A stretch of 64,000 bases of DNA from Acanthopleura granulata (lineage: Eukaryota > Mollusca > Polyplacophora > Chitonida > Chitonidae), in assembly GCA_016165875.1 (NCBI GenBank), contig JABBOT010000022.1, positions 1,205,333 to 1,269,332 on the forward strand, in the 5' to 3' direction. Position 1 is the stretch's first letter; the number at the start of each line of letters is the position of its first letter. The notes beneath the pieces are model-generated. The model was given only the letters and a program-made list of their open reading frames with translations, did not search any database and was not told the origin of the DNA. The position numbers were made by a program, and so were the translations under genes. Of the stretch, positions 48,001 through 59,689 are shown piece after piece.

Positions 48001-51000
48001 AAATGCAATATAAATGCCCTCATTATCACACTTTGATGCTGAACAGTTTTTATTTTTCATCTCGTGACAGGACATTTTTTATATAGTCACAGACATATTT
48101 AATAACTATTGTAGTAAAAAGTATAATGGAGCATAAACGCTGTAAAGTGTTAATCTATAAATCGAAGTACATATATGCTATCTGATCAGTTACTATGTTT
48201 TGGTTTGCTAAATTTTTGTACATTTCGACGGCGGTCATGTTTATATGTCAAAAACAAGAAACAGAAGCATTTATATCGGAGTAAACCATCTTTGCGGTAT
48301 AGTATCCTAGTGTACCTGCTGCATTCGAGCCTGTATATCCCAAATTGCTGATCAGATCAGTAACAAGAACAATTAACGTTTCAGACAAATGAGTCCATCC
48401 CCCAGTCGCCTTAAGCACTGCGCAAATCTGAGTGTCATACATGCCCGGAGACACCAAACCCAAATCCCTGTGGTTCAATTCGCAAATGTCTTTTGCAAAT
48501 AGCCAAGTGTTTTGAAAACCGATGCAACGAAGAACCGGGTCCACCAATCGATTGTAGTCATATCCACATAAAACTTCAGCTTAATGCCAGACTTAATCCA
48601 CAACTGCAAAAATGTAGTTCAAAGTTTCTTATCCCTAATAATTCTTAACAAGCGGGGATTAATATTACACTCCTCTGTTCACATTATATGTTTTGTGAGT
48701 GGTTTTAGCACAGATTGCGTCACTGCAAGATAATGACATATTATGTTACAGAAAATACTATATCTGTCTTTGATCTAAAGAAATTATTCTGCTAAAACAA
48801 CAGAACAAGAGAGCAATTCTGTCACATATAGTTTCTGGCCATAACATAATCCATCCTGTCGTCACTCAGAAAACAATATGCTGCGCCATTTAACAGACTT
48901 TTCTGGAGCTTACAATCTTAATTGAAGTTCAGAGGAACACAAGACATTCTACTTTGCCATCACTCATGCAAAACCTTAATTCAAGCTAAGAGGTTTACCT
49001 TTAGAACATAGTATATATTGATGAGGCTGCAGACATCTAGCAGCGTCGGCGGCATGACGGGTACCTGCAGGTGTTCCTGGAGGTCATCAAAGTCCACTGT
49101 AGTGTGCGGACTGACCGTCTCGCCCTGGTACTCCCATACCTTGTGGGACAGCTCCTTGGTTAAGCCTAGCACTCCTTTGTTAATGAAATACTCCACGTAC
49201 TGAAATGCAAACATGTGGAAACCATGTACATTCCTTGAAAAATCAGGTCTAACAGTATAGCAATGGGTCCGGTCGTTCAGAAGTGTGTTAGCAGTTATAT
49301 GCCCGGCACTAAAGTTTGTCTACACTATTAAAACTCCTGTTTGTTTTGTACAGGAACAAGGCTGCTATTAGGAGTTAGACTTGACTTTTAAGACACTTTC
49401 GAACAACCGACCGCATTTTATGCTACCTTAGTCCTCTCACATATTATCCACAGGTACAATTTGAGACGCTGCATTTTAATGGTTTTTGAAATATTTGCAT
49501 CACAAATGGACGAAATGATCTGAGCCTAAAAGTTCCGAACTGGATATGATATTGGACCTCCTTGACAAAAGGAGTTAACGGAACATTGTATTGTGTCCTC
49601 ACCTTACGGGGAAGTAACGGAGACTCGTGACGGTTTTGAAATATTTGCATCACAAATGGACGAAATGATCTGAGCCTAAAAGTTCCGAACTGCAGTTGAG
49701 TCGGTTAGTGAGCCCGCAAACAAGTCCCTTAGGACCTAAAGCAATAGTGCTGTTGAGATTTGAGGAGGAAGGGGGGGGGGGGGTGTTAATCAACCGTCAT
49801 CCATCGGTAAGGTAAAACCAAATATTTCTAAATGATCCACCTTTTGTTAGCTCCACAAACAACACAGTAATTAACCATTAAATCAAGACTGAATGGCAAA
49901 ATGAATCAAGTGCATATCTGGAGGAGTGAGAAAATCATGACATAACATCACGACCTATCAAAAAAGCATCGATTTTCGTTCTTTACTTAAACCAGCGATT
50001 CGTACGTTTCGGTGTTAGATGAGATCAACGTGCCCAAGATAATCGTGACTGTGACAAAAGTGAGGAAGATATACGTGATTGAGACAAAGGTGTTTGAGGC
50101 ACACCTGATTGAGACAAATGTTACTGAACTAAAAAGTATTGTGAGAAACGTGTTTAATGTTCGCCATATCGAGGGCCATATTGCTATCCCATCACAACGT
50201 CTATATACAGGAAAAGTCATCGATAATTTACAAAAGCTTCTCTTGACCAGGTTCCTTCTTCAGCCCATTTTGTTTTCATTCTGGTGAAAGACCATAATTG
50301 AAAACATGTAAAAAAAATTCTTTCACGCTGTTTACCTGCATTAATCTGAAAATCAACCAGGCGCTTTGGTCGCTGCCGTTCTGGACTTCAGCCTTGAGCT
50401 TGATGCTCTCTCCGCAGCAGTACGCCGATCTTGCTAACGTCGTCTGCACTGTAACCGGGCCCTTGGCACAGCACAAACAACACACCCTTTTCTTGTCCTC
50501 GAAGTGACAGGGGGTCTGAAATGGCAACAACCGTAGTCATTATGTTGTTAAAAGATGACTGTGTCCAGAATGGATCCAGACACATGGTTAGGGGAATACA
50601 CACTGTTCTCTTCCCTTTAACAATCGCGACAATGGTTCTGAAAGAAATAGAACTGCGTAGAAAGCACGAAATATCAATGTCTTCTGGCAACTATGTGGGC
50701 TATCGTCAATCAATGTACAAGCAAAACGATTCGGCACGAAATGCGTCGCATGCGAAGGTCTAATGTCCGCCGAGTATTCAAGGTCAATGTTATGACATTG
50801 TCCACGTGATGACACGATCGAGGTAATACCATATGCCGGTGCCAGAAATGTCTGTATAAAGAATTTGGAAAGTTTGGCAGGTAAGTTGTCAGAAAGTATG
50901 GTTTTAAAACTGTATGGCTAACCGTCGTCGGGGATAACCCTTAAGACACTATATTCATTTGTAACCTGTCAGATATGACTGAGAAGCCCAAGATGTGGCT

Positions 51001-54000
51001 GATACAAAAAAGGTCTGCATTCCAGAAAGCCGGTGTAAATTGAACAAAGGCTTTTATCAGATGTTATTAAATAAAAATGGGAACACTAACTATGTGCTAT
51101 TTTGGAACAATTCTATCACTATAAACTAATCTATGTAATGAAGTTTTAAATTTTCACTCAAATGAAAAGTTAGTTAGTGAAAATGTTTAGAGGTTTTTTT
51201 CGTTGGAAAAGCCCTTGAGAAATGTTGTCATGCAAACACAAGTTATGTGTTTGCTCCCAAAATACCGCTCTTATAAGAACATTTAAGAAGTCCTTTCATA
51301 TAAAGTTATGTGGTGGTTTATCCAAAACCGTCCTAACAATAACACTTCAGAGGTGCCATAAGAAGTGCCTTGATAAAAAGTTATGTGCTTTAATACACAT
51401 TAAGCTTATATATGTGCTTGTTCACCAAATACGCAAACTTTTACGATATGCTTCCATGCAGTCACGTGCTTGTTCACCAAACACGCAAACTCTTACGATA
51501 TGTTTTCATGCAGTCACGTGCTTGTTCACCAAAATACGCAAACTCTTACGATATGCTTCCATGCAGTCACGTGCTTGTTCACCAAATACGCAAACTTTTA
51601 CGATATGCTTCCATGCAGTCATGTGCTTGTTCACCAAACACGCAAACTCTTACGATATGTTTTCATGCAGTCACGTGTTTGTTCACCAAAATACGCAAAC
51701 TCTTACGATATGCTTCCATGCAGTCATGTGCTTATTCACCAAACACGCAAACTCTTACGATATGTTTTCATGCAGTCACGTGCTTGTTCACCACACCTGA
51801 TATAAGAAGAACACTTAAGAAGTTCTTTATACACAGCTTTGTGCTTCCTCACAAAATACCGCAAATGCAACTACTGGAAAATAGGTTTAAGGAATGCTTT
51901 CATGGAAAGCCACATGTTTGCTCACCAGATATCGCTCGTCCATGCAGTCGATGTGTGGGCCAATGAGCGTGAAGTATTTGAGGCCCTGTGGAGGAGAGGC
52001 GTACGGGATATCCAGGATGATCCGTAAGTAGTAGCGGATACGGCCGATCTTACTCTCGAAGGAGCACGGGATCGCGCTCTCGGGAATCTGAAACACGACT
52101 GGCAGGCGGTGAACTCCCCTGGGTAAGATTGGCACCGGACCTTCCTCGTTTTTGTCTGATGGAGTAGAAGAGTTCTCTATGTAAACCCACAACTATAAAT
52201 ATAGACAGAGGGTAGAGGGTTTATTAATTCATCTATTTCATTGTTGTGTAATGAATACCCATGAATGTTTCACTTACACATTGGCGGTTTGTTTCATGGG
52301 TGGAGTTGCCGGCGTAAACCACCGACGTTTGGTAAGTTACCAACGACACAGATGCACAGATCTGCAGACATCATCAAGGCCCAAAGAGCGCGTGGAGGAG
52401 GTGTGTATGTGTGTGTGGGGGGGGGGGGGCTAGAAATTCCCTGTCCAGTGTTTGGATTGAACTTGATCCTCGTGTGTCCTTGCAATGCCACTGAAAGACA
52501 TGCACCTTTAACCAACCGGCCGCGACCAGCTCCGGGTAGAGGGTTTCGGTTCTCGGACTCAGTAATCTCCTCCGTGCTTGGTGCCGTCGCCAGTGATCAA
52601 CACATCGAAAACACAAGACAATCACAACCACCTTAAACTGATCATCTTCACAAATTTTATACTTGGTGTGTGGAAAAATGTCGTTTCGAAACAGGAGGTA
52701 TATACCCAAGGTAATCGTGATTTAAGTAAAGTTCCTGAGGAATATTTCAGTCAATGTGTTGCATATTATAGCCCGATTTTTATACATACAGAAGATTAGA
52801 CTGCTTTTATATTACATAATAAGAAGCTATGTATATGGGCTTAGGTTTTTACGTCGTGCTTGACAATTTGTCAGTCGTATGACCACGAGAAGTCCTTATA
52901 TAGTGTATATAAACTGTGTCTTCTTGTTGAAGGCCGAGTCCATGACGCCAATTTGAAAGCGCATAACACCGCACACAATCACTGTTTCTTTGCTCTATCC
53001 TATCAGTGTACCAAGCGCCAAGCGAAGCGGTCACAGGTACATGTACCATTATTTGGTATGACCCGACCCGGGATTGATCTCGAATCTCACGATCTAGAGC
53101 TGGACGCCCAACCACTAGGCCACCGTCTACATAATAGGAAGGGCGGTATCCTACCAGCCTTAACCAATAAAAGGTAAGATATTAATGACAACTGTGGAAT
53201 GTGGAAAAAGAGATACTGGGCGCTCATGCCGTATACCTGCCAAGAAATAAACCTTTCACCTTTTCCCCAGACGACTTTCTTATCGTCGATATAATATTCG
53301 TCTTCTTTCACTGTTCGCCTCTCTCCAGCTCGTGTAATCTTCCATTCCGTGTGTGCCTTCCCTCTCAGGAAGATCCGAATCCCTACAGACAACGGATGGG
53401 ATTGGTTAACCGATTGACCAATTCAGGGAATCAGATTTTCCACATACTTTCGGTGGTAGGACATTCAAGTAAATAAACCTATACATTGCACTATAGGTAG
53501 ATCTTGTTTTATTTGCAGGCCACAAATTTATGAAACTTTTGTATGAAGTCAAGATATATTTATGCCTCCTCAAGTTTTAACCACAATGGCATGGATATAT
53601 TCCCCCTCCCCCTACCCCATCCTCGACGTTTCCATTAGGTAAAACACTAATACAATCGTAATCGTTGCATACTTATTGTTCACAGTGTCTGAAGTCCTCT
53701 GTTGATACTTGCTAATTAACCCTGACCCACTGCCAAAAGACGCTCCGGTCCCTATAAGACTATAGTTAAAACTATCGATAAGTTGTTTGATTAATTTATT
53801 TGTTGACTGATTGATTATCGAGCCCTTGTCTGATACAAGAATTACTTGCTGAGGAGTAGTTTGCTTTGTTTTATTAACCAATTGACCACTTGGAAAAGTG
53901 GTTGATTGTATGCTAAAATGAAAGTCAGTAAAAGTTAAATATTGGTCATTTCATTATTTTTTATTATTTCACGTTAGTCTCAAGCTGCTTTTCAGAACCG

Positions 54001-54134
54001 GTGCAGTGTTACCATTACTCACCTTGTACTTTGATGTTTTCTATATTCTCCACTACTACTTGTCCCGTCAGCTTTTCGCCAGCATAGATCACATCCTTAT
54101 CTAACTCCAGGTCAAACTTTTTAATGTAATCCAT
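45009..54134 (-). CDS. Alpha-arrestin (arrestin domain-containing protein), seven exons
   Basis: Alpha-arrestins are adaptors that steer membrane proteins into ubiquitin-dependent endocytosis. Minus-strand exons 54023-54134, 53237-53382, 51926-52192, 50336-50515, 48999-49199, 47878-47989 and 45009-45889 have GT-AG junctions and agreeing phases, giving 632 residues. The N-terminal arrestin domain starts at FDLELDKDVIYAGEKLTGQV and includes RIFLRGKAHTEW and ILPRGVHRLPVVFQIPES. The C-terminal arrestin domain begins near residue 180 (KRVCCLCCAKGPVTV, GESIKLKAEV) and ends with GGIYISPEFQFGQVY and LYRPVYV near 380. A Ser/Thr- and Glu-rich tail of about 245 residues follows, all in the last exon. 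No PPxY motif, the usual NEDD4-ligase docking site of ARRDC proteins, occurs anywhere. The end of exon 2 (GERFISWQ) is the least certain junction: an earlier donor at AAAAG/GTGAAA has the wrong phase. Confidence 0.93.
48248..48547 (-). other. Open frame inside arrestin intron 5, not recognised
   Basis: A 99-codon frame on the same strand as the arrestin gene. No family resemblance and no convincing splice sites that would fit the phases of the neighbouring exons. Probably a chance frame. Confidence 0.2.
49482..49692. repeat. Dispersed repeat copy 2 flanked by 61-base direct repeats
   Basis: A 61-base segment, 'ttgaaatatttgcatcacaa' to 'agttccgaactg', occurs at 49482-49542 and 49632-49692 almost unchanged. 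Between them lies 49548-49635, a copy of the 88-base repeat at 44443-44530. The repeat at 49548 joins the second direct copy through the shared 'cggtt'. Located in arrestin intron 4. Confidence 0.85.
51414..51793. repeat. 52-base tandem repeat next to the exon 3 donor of the arrestin gene
   Basis: Seven units starting at 51414, 51466, 51518, 51571, 51623, 51676 and 51728, plus a partial at 51780; period 52 or 53. Each reads 'gtgcttgttcaccaaatacg' ... 'acgatatgcttccatgcagt' 'cac'. On the gene strand each unit contains TTGGTGAACAAGCACGTG. The array is open in all plus-strand frames but encodes nothing recognisable. Confidence 0.95.
52225..52545 (-). mobile_element. SINE in arrestin intron 2
   Basis: 'gaatgtttcacttacacatt', 'ggcggtttgtttcatgggtg' and 'gtaaaccaccgacgtttggt' follow the order of the reversed SINE 3' region; the head end near 52500-52540 ('accaaccggccgcg') is diverged. 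A poly-G run at 52416-52428 interrupts it. Confidence 0.6.
52835..53135 (-). mobile_element. tRNA-derived SINE in arrestin intron 2
   Basis: 'tttttacgtcgtgcttgaca', 'ggccgagtccatgacgcc', 'ctttgctctatcctatcagt', 'ggtatgacccgacccgggat' and 'gacgcccaaccactaggcca' match the SINE at 37022-37372 block by block, though the central 'gactggtcggcccggtgtca' core is deleted. Confidence 0.8.
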
Positions 54135-54547
54135 GCTTCACTTCCGGCCTTGCCTGAAACAAAAATATACACATTTTAATGCATTAATTTAGTTATTTTT
54201 TGGTATTACTTTTTAACAATATCACCATATCTCGCGCCCATTTAGAGGTCACTACTTTCGGTCTGCTAGGCGAAGGGTTAGTGACACGGTTAGCAGGCTG
54301 AGTGTGCGAATGACTGTAGACCTATGGGCCTGTCTGTGCCTCTTTAATCTGTGCGAAATTGCATCACCTGGAACAGACTATGAGCCAAGCTGACAGCAAT
54401 GGATAGCCAAGTAGTCAAATCAACCATGTAACAGCACACTGGTGACCGGTGTACTCATATGTACCTTCCGCCACAGATCAAGGTACGGTATCGACAGGTT
54501 TCTGCTACTCTCGGTCACTTTGGTTAGAATTAACATACCGTGCATTT

Positions 54548-54835
54548 TGATTTATTTATTTATTTATTTATTTATTTATTTGATTGGTGTTTTACGTCGT
54601 TTTCAAAAATATTTCACTTATACGACGGCGGCCAGCATTATAGTGGGAGGAAGCCGGGCAGAACCCGGGGGAAACCCACGACTATATGCAGGTTGTTGGC
54701 AGACCTTCCCACGTACGGCCGGGAAGGAAGCCAGCATGGGCTGGACTTATACTCACAGCGACCGCATTGCGGGGAGGTTTCGGGCCATTGTGCTGCGATA
54801 GCGCGCTGACCGACTGAGCCACGGAGGACCCTCCG
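54548..54835 (-). mobile_element. tRNA-derived SINE, complete
   Basis: On the minus strand: head 'ctccgtggctcagtcggtca' (A-box) near 54828-54805, 'cccgaaacctcccc' in B-box position, body with 'ggcttcctcccactataatg' and 'tataagtgaaatatt', and a 3' tail 'aaaacaccaatcaaataaat' continuing as (AAAT)n. It is the best-preserved copy in the window and the reference for the fragments listed. Confidence 0.9.
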
Positions 54836-56024
54836 TTCATTTGAGGGCTAGAAGCTTTCAAGCCCATACCTATAACATACACAGGTACATCTACTTTTAT
54901 TTTTCCATTTTATGCATTTCATTAGATAAGCTGTCTTTGCCTCCGGATCCAACCAGTCAAATTCAAGATCGTGCGATTCAAATTTGAGGTTACTGAACAT
55001 TTGACGCCTTAAAAGAAAACAATATGGCCATGTAAAGTTTTAGGGTCGCCGCCTCAACGGTTGCAGTACTGTGTCGTGCCTATTTGAGGGCGACAAATCC
55101 AAACATTTTTACCCAAGTTGTTAGTGTCCAAGGAGAAATCTGATGAGCTGCCCAAAATAACAAACCGGAAGAAAGCTGCTATCCTGTAGGTGAGTTCGAA
55201 TTGCTGGTACTGTCTCGTGGAAGGTATTGAACGCGAGGCACGAACCAATCAAACTGAACCAAAACAGGCCAGAAATGGAATTTTCATTGGATTATAGGTC
55301 CTGTGATGTCACATGACGTACATATACATATATGGAACTATCGTGTGAAAAAAAATAAAACCGATGTGGAACCAAGTTTAAGGTGTATCTGGGATTACGT
55401 TTGCTTCTGTTGTAGTTCCCGGTTGTCTTTTGGAATGGCCAGTATCTCCACTCCCCACTTTGGGCATCAATCACAAGTATCCTATCGCGACCCCAATATA
55501 TTCCTGCACTTCCCCCACCCAACAATCACTCCCACTTCAATCGTTGTGCATTTCATCAGATCTTAGATCTATATTTTCTGTGGCTGACATATACAACGGA
55601 GTTAAGTGGATGCATGTATTGTTGAAAAGAATCCCTGCCATTGCTCAGGCAGTCGACACTTGATTGAGACAACGGAAATTATTTTACCAACAACCCGGAA
55701 GCGAAAGAGAAAGGCAATGTACTTAAATTGGAACACGGTTTTTTTTCCTTCAATTTGCAGTTTTTGTCAAAATAAGATTTTCCACCAATCGCCTTCGAGA
55801 GGTATTGGGCCTAAATTTAGATACTTTAGAGACTATAATCGAATCTTTCCGTAGTCTTTCTGAAGAATCTGTCTGTAGAATATTTTTAAAAGTTAAAATG
55901 GCTAACCAAGTTGCTGTTCTCGATGGACACAAACATACTTTCCATGTAAGAAAAAAATCCAGAAATACTATTTTCATAATCTCACATATATGGCTTTGTG
56001 ATAAGTTGGGTTTGAGACTGAGCT

Positions 56025-56345
56025 CGAGAGAATATAGACTAGTGTCTTATGGGAGAGCTGTAGGTTATAAGCCAACGTCTTCTGGGAGAGCTATGAGGTA
56101 TAGGCCGATGTCTTGTGGGAGAGCTGTGGGGTATAAGCGGACGTCTTGTGGGAAAGCTCTGGGGTATAGGCCGACGTCTTGTGGGAGAGCTGTGGGGTAT
56201 AAGCCGACGTCTTGTAGGAGAGCTATGAGGTATACGCCGACGTCTTGTGGGCGAGCTGTGGGGTATAGGTCGACGCCCTGTGGGAGGATTGTGAGGTCTA
56301 CACTACTGTCTTGTGGGAGAGTTATGAGGTATAGGCCGACTGCAT
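56025..56345 (+). repeat. Minisatellite, 33-base unit, about ten copies, open reading frame
   Basis: Unit: 'gggagagctgtggggtataa' 'gccgacgtcttgt'. Because 33 is a multiple of three, one frame is open across the array and reads an 11-residue unit GRAVGYKPTSC; the frame runs from 55805 to 56413 (202 codons). The first 60 codons and the end show no family resemblance, and I see no splice or promoter context, so I treat it as a repeat. Confidence 0.85.
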
Positions 56346-59039
56346 TTCACGGCAAAGAGACTAGTTTTGGAGCGAAATTGAGTTCTTCCGGATCAATACT
56401 GTGTCGATCTTGACCTAAAACTCTGTTGTCGGGCTCTCCATCTGCTGAACTAGTGACCTACTTTACGCTAACATCTCCGCTCGATACGCCCTACGCCAGC
56501 CGCCATGCAGAAGACGGGTCGATCCGCCACTGGTGACCGTTTAGGGCCCAGACGATGATATAATCAGTGGTAAACTTTCCGCCTTGCCTTGCCAGCCTAG
56601 ACAGGTAACTGGTTCCGCTAGGACAAAGTCCTAATGCACGTGGATTTCTGAATGAAGGACTGAATAAATTACTTGGTCATAGTTCAAAAACAAAGACACA
56701 TACCTCAGCTAAATTACTGGCTTCATCATGTAGGCATTTCAATGGGACCATGTATCCTTAACATATAAATAGTGCAGAAGCAATTACGCGAAATAAGGTG
56801 AGTCAACGAATGATTGTAAGACTGGAACTGGGACTGGTGTGCATACCATAAAACACACGTGTATCGTGCAACTGTCATTACTCTGTGGTGTAAATGAAGC
56901 AACCATTTGCCCTGTTATGGCGGATACCTCGAATGAATCTAAAGCCAATCAACAAAGGCTTAAACGTCGGATGCAATTTAAAAACCCGATATTGTCACGA
57001 ATATTAACCCCTGCCTTCTTTTCGGGTAAATAAAATGTAAAGAAAGTTTGTCCCACAAGAATATAGATATATAGTTACTGTTAAATCTTGATACCTTGAT
57101 AATCGTCAATAAATACATCACACATTCGTTGAAAATAGTTCTAAACAAGATTAGGGTACGAAACAATCCTTCAGTGCCAAATCACAGTTACAAAAAAGCG
57201 ATACCATTAACTTCTGAATAGAATACTCACTGTTCATATTTTACTGGGTGTACATTTTGTAATCCACGAATGTATCAGTTGAAAAGTAAACGATGATTGT
57301 TGTATGAGTGTTTAAAGTAGTGACAAAATCTTTATCTGGTAAGGTTCCCATTTTTGACCTGTGAGCAATCCAAGCGCAATGTCGGATCATTATCGTCGGT
57401 AATCTTCGCTTTGCTACGTCATGGATGGAAGGCCACAGGGGCCACAAGAACACAACCGGGAAGTGTTCGGCGCCAAAGGCGGTTCACTTACACGGGTGTA
57501 TATTTATTCCCAAGGCCAGCTTTTGGCAAGGGTTGGAACTCTTAATGTATGAAAATTACATTGAACTGATTCAACTGAAGTAAAATGGGAAAGCTTCCAT
57601 GATCGTCTTTATTACATTTTGACATTGACAGTTTTCAACATTATCGACTGTGCTAAATTAAAAAAATCCATCCGCTTGTTAGCTGGCCATTAGGCCATTC
57701 CAAGATCGCGTAAATGTTGTCTGAGTCAACTGATTCCTGCAATCGGCGAGAAAGTTCCGACGCTTCCAACGCCTTGTTGTCAAACTGGCGTCATTACATG
57801 TTCACTGCAAGCCGATTCTGTGTTACCAAGTTAAACAGTGCCTGGCGTGCGTACCAAATATCGCCTGTGCACGGGCGACGTGTGAAAAGTAACGAGTAAT
57901 TAGAAGCTAATCTCGTGGCCATGTTTGTGGCGGATTCTGGCACACGTTTTACAATCCATTGTTGCTTTCTGCGTGGCATGGTTCGCTGTTTCCAAGGTCA
58001 TGGCGGTCATCCACATACTGGCAATGACCTATTGTGGCAATTTTGCAGATTGGTTTCCTTTTTCATTTATTCCGCACTTCACGCATGACAATAAAATGGA
58101 CATACAGCACGCTTCTCCAGTACCGATGCGTTTGAAAGGCCGTCTTACGCCGAACGCAAGACACGGGTGTTCTTGTACACAATTACCTTGAGATTTTGGA
58201 TCCGATTCTAAGTCTTGCATTATTACAAGACAAAAGGAGAAAACAGGCTCATCACTTAGTTTTGACTTTATAACTTCCATATAAAATAACTGCAGTATTC
58301 AAGCAAGGTGGTTTCTGCTCATTGTTACATACAAAGAGCTTACAGCCGATCCTGCAATGGGCAGTCTTCGTTATAAGATACATGTATGTATATATAAATA
58401 AGCTCATGAAGTAAATGATAAATGAAAAAAATCAGTGACTATTGTCCGTCATATGAACTCCATTAGACTATGATGACACTTTTGAAAATAGCGGGCGCCT
58501 ACAACTTACAGTTTACCACAGTTTTTACACATTCGTGTGTATGTACATAGCGCACGAAAGTAACTAACTATTATGAAGCGGTCGTAAACAAAATCCAATG
58601 AATCGTTCATGTAAGGACACAGAGATGTATAAATTATACCTGAAAACGGCAACGCTGTGGACAGATAATAAACAACAATTATGTGTATTCTCACACACGC
58701 AGGTTGGGGTGGGGGGATCGTCAATACAAGCTTCACATATGACTAGTTGAATATTCGTAAAGAGAGGTCAATGATCTGAGTAATCAGGTGTAAGGTCACT
58801 GGTATAAATATTCATGAGTTAGGCACAAGGTCATGTAAGAAAGTACATCTTGCAACACAGTCATACTTTTTTTAGAGTTTACCAGAACAAAGGACAATAT
58901 AGAAGTTCACGGGAAAATCAACATTTAATTAAGCACACCCACAATATGCATATTCTGCATACGGAAATCATACTGGAATCACAGAAAGGGAACGGAAACT
59001 TCGGACAGTCCATACTTCGGATACCATTATTTTTAAGGT

Positions 59040-59170
59040 CGATTGATTGATTAATTTATTGACTGATTGATTGGTTGATTGTTACTGAAGGCCATTCTAA
59101 AGCTTTTTTTCTTTATATGATGGCGGTCAGTTCTAGGGGTCGAGGAAACAGGAGTGCCCGGGAGTATTTC
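59040..59170 (-). mobile_element. SINE 3' fragment
   Basis: 'gattgattgattaatttatt' then 'tttatatgatggcggtcagt' and 'gaggaaacaggagtgcccgg' is a diverged reverse SINE end. Confidence 0.6.
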
Positions 59171-59189
59171 AGCGTCGAGAACGTGGTGA

Positions 59190-59655
59190 GAATAATAAAC
59201 TACAGGAAAAACTGGCGAGAGTATTAAACTATCGGAAAAACTGGAGAGAGTATTAAATTATAGGAAAAACTGGAGAGAGTATTAACTTATAGGAAAAACT
59301 GGAGAGAATATTAACTTATAGGAAAAACTGGAGAGAGTATTAACTTATAGGGAAAACTGGCAACAGTATTAACCTACAGGGAAAACTGGCGAGGATATTA
59401 AATTATAGGAAAAACTGGAGAGAGTATTAACTTATAGGGAAAACTGGAGAGAGTATTAACTTATAGGAAAAACTGGCAACAGTATTAACCTACAGGAAAA
59501 ACTGGCGAGAGTATTAACTTATAGGAAAAACTGGAGAGAGTATTAACTTATAGGGAAAACTGGAGAGAGTATTAACTTATAGGAAAAACTGGCAACAGTA
59601 TTAACCTACAGGAAAAACTGGCGAGAGTATTAAATTATAGGAAAAACTGGAGTAC
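59190..59655. repeat. Minisatellite, 29-base unit, about sixteen copies
   Basis: Unit 'ataggaaaaactggagagag' 'tattaactt', with regular variants 'ggcaacagtattaacctaca' and 'ggcgaga'. The variants recur in the same order (about every five units), so a higher-order repeat is present. Confidence 0.95.
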
Positions 59656-59689
59656 ATTTGTACAAACTATTGTACAGTTGTTCTCTGCA

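Noticed and set aside
51222..51966. Plus-strand frames of 192, 184 and 111 codons
   Set aside because: They run through the 52-base array in an intron of the arrestin gene on the opposite strand; all three frames are open.
53252..53382. Earlier donor (AAAAG/GTGAAA) for arrestin exon 2
   Set aside because: It would end the exon in phase 1, whereas exon 3 must be entered in phase 0; the donor CAG/GTATAC gives phase 0.
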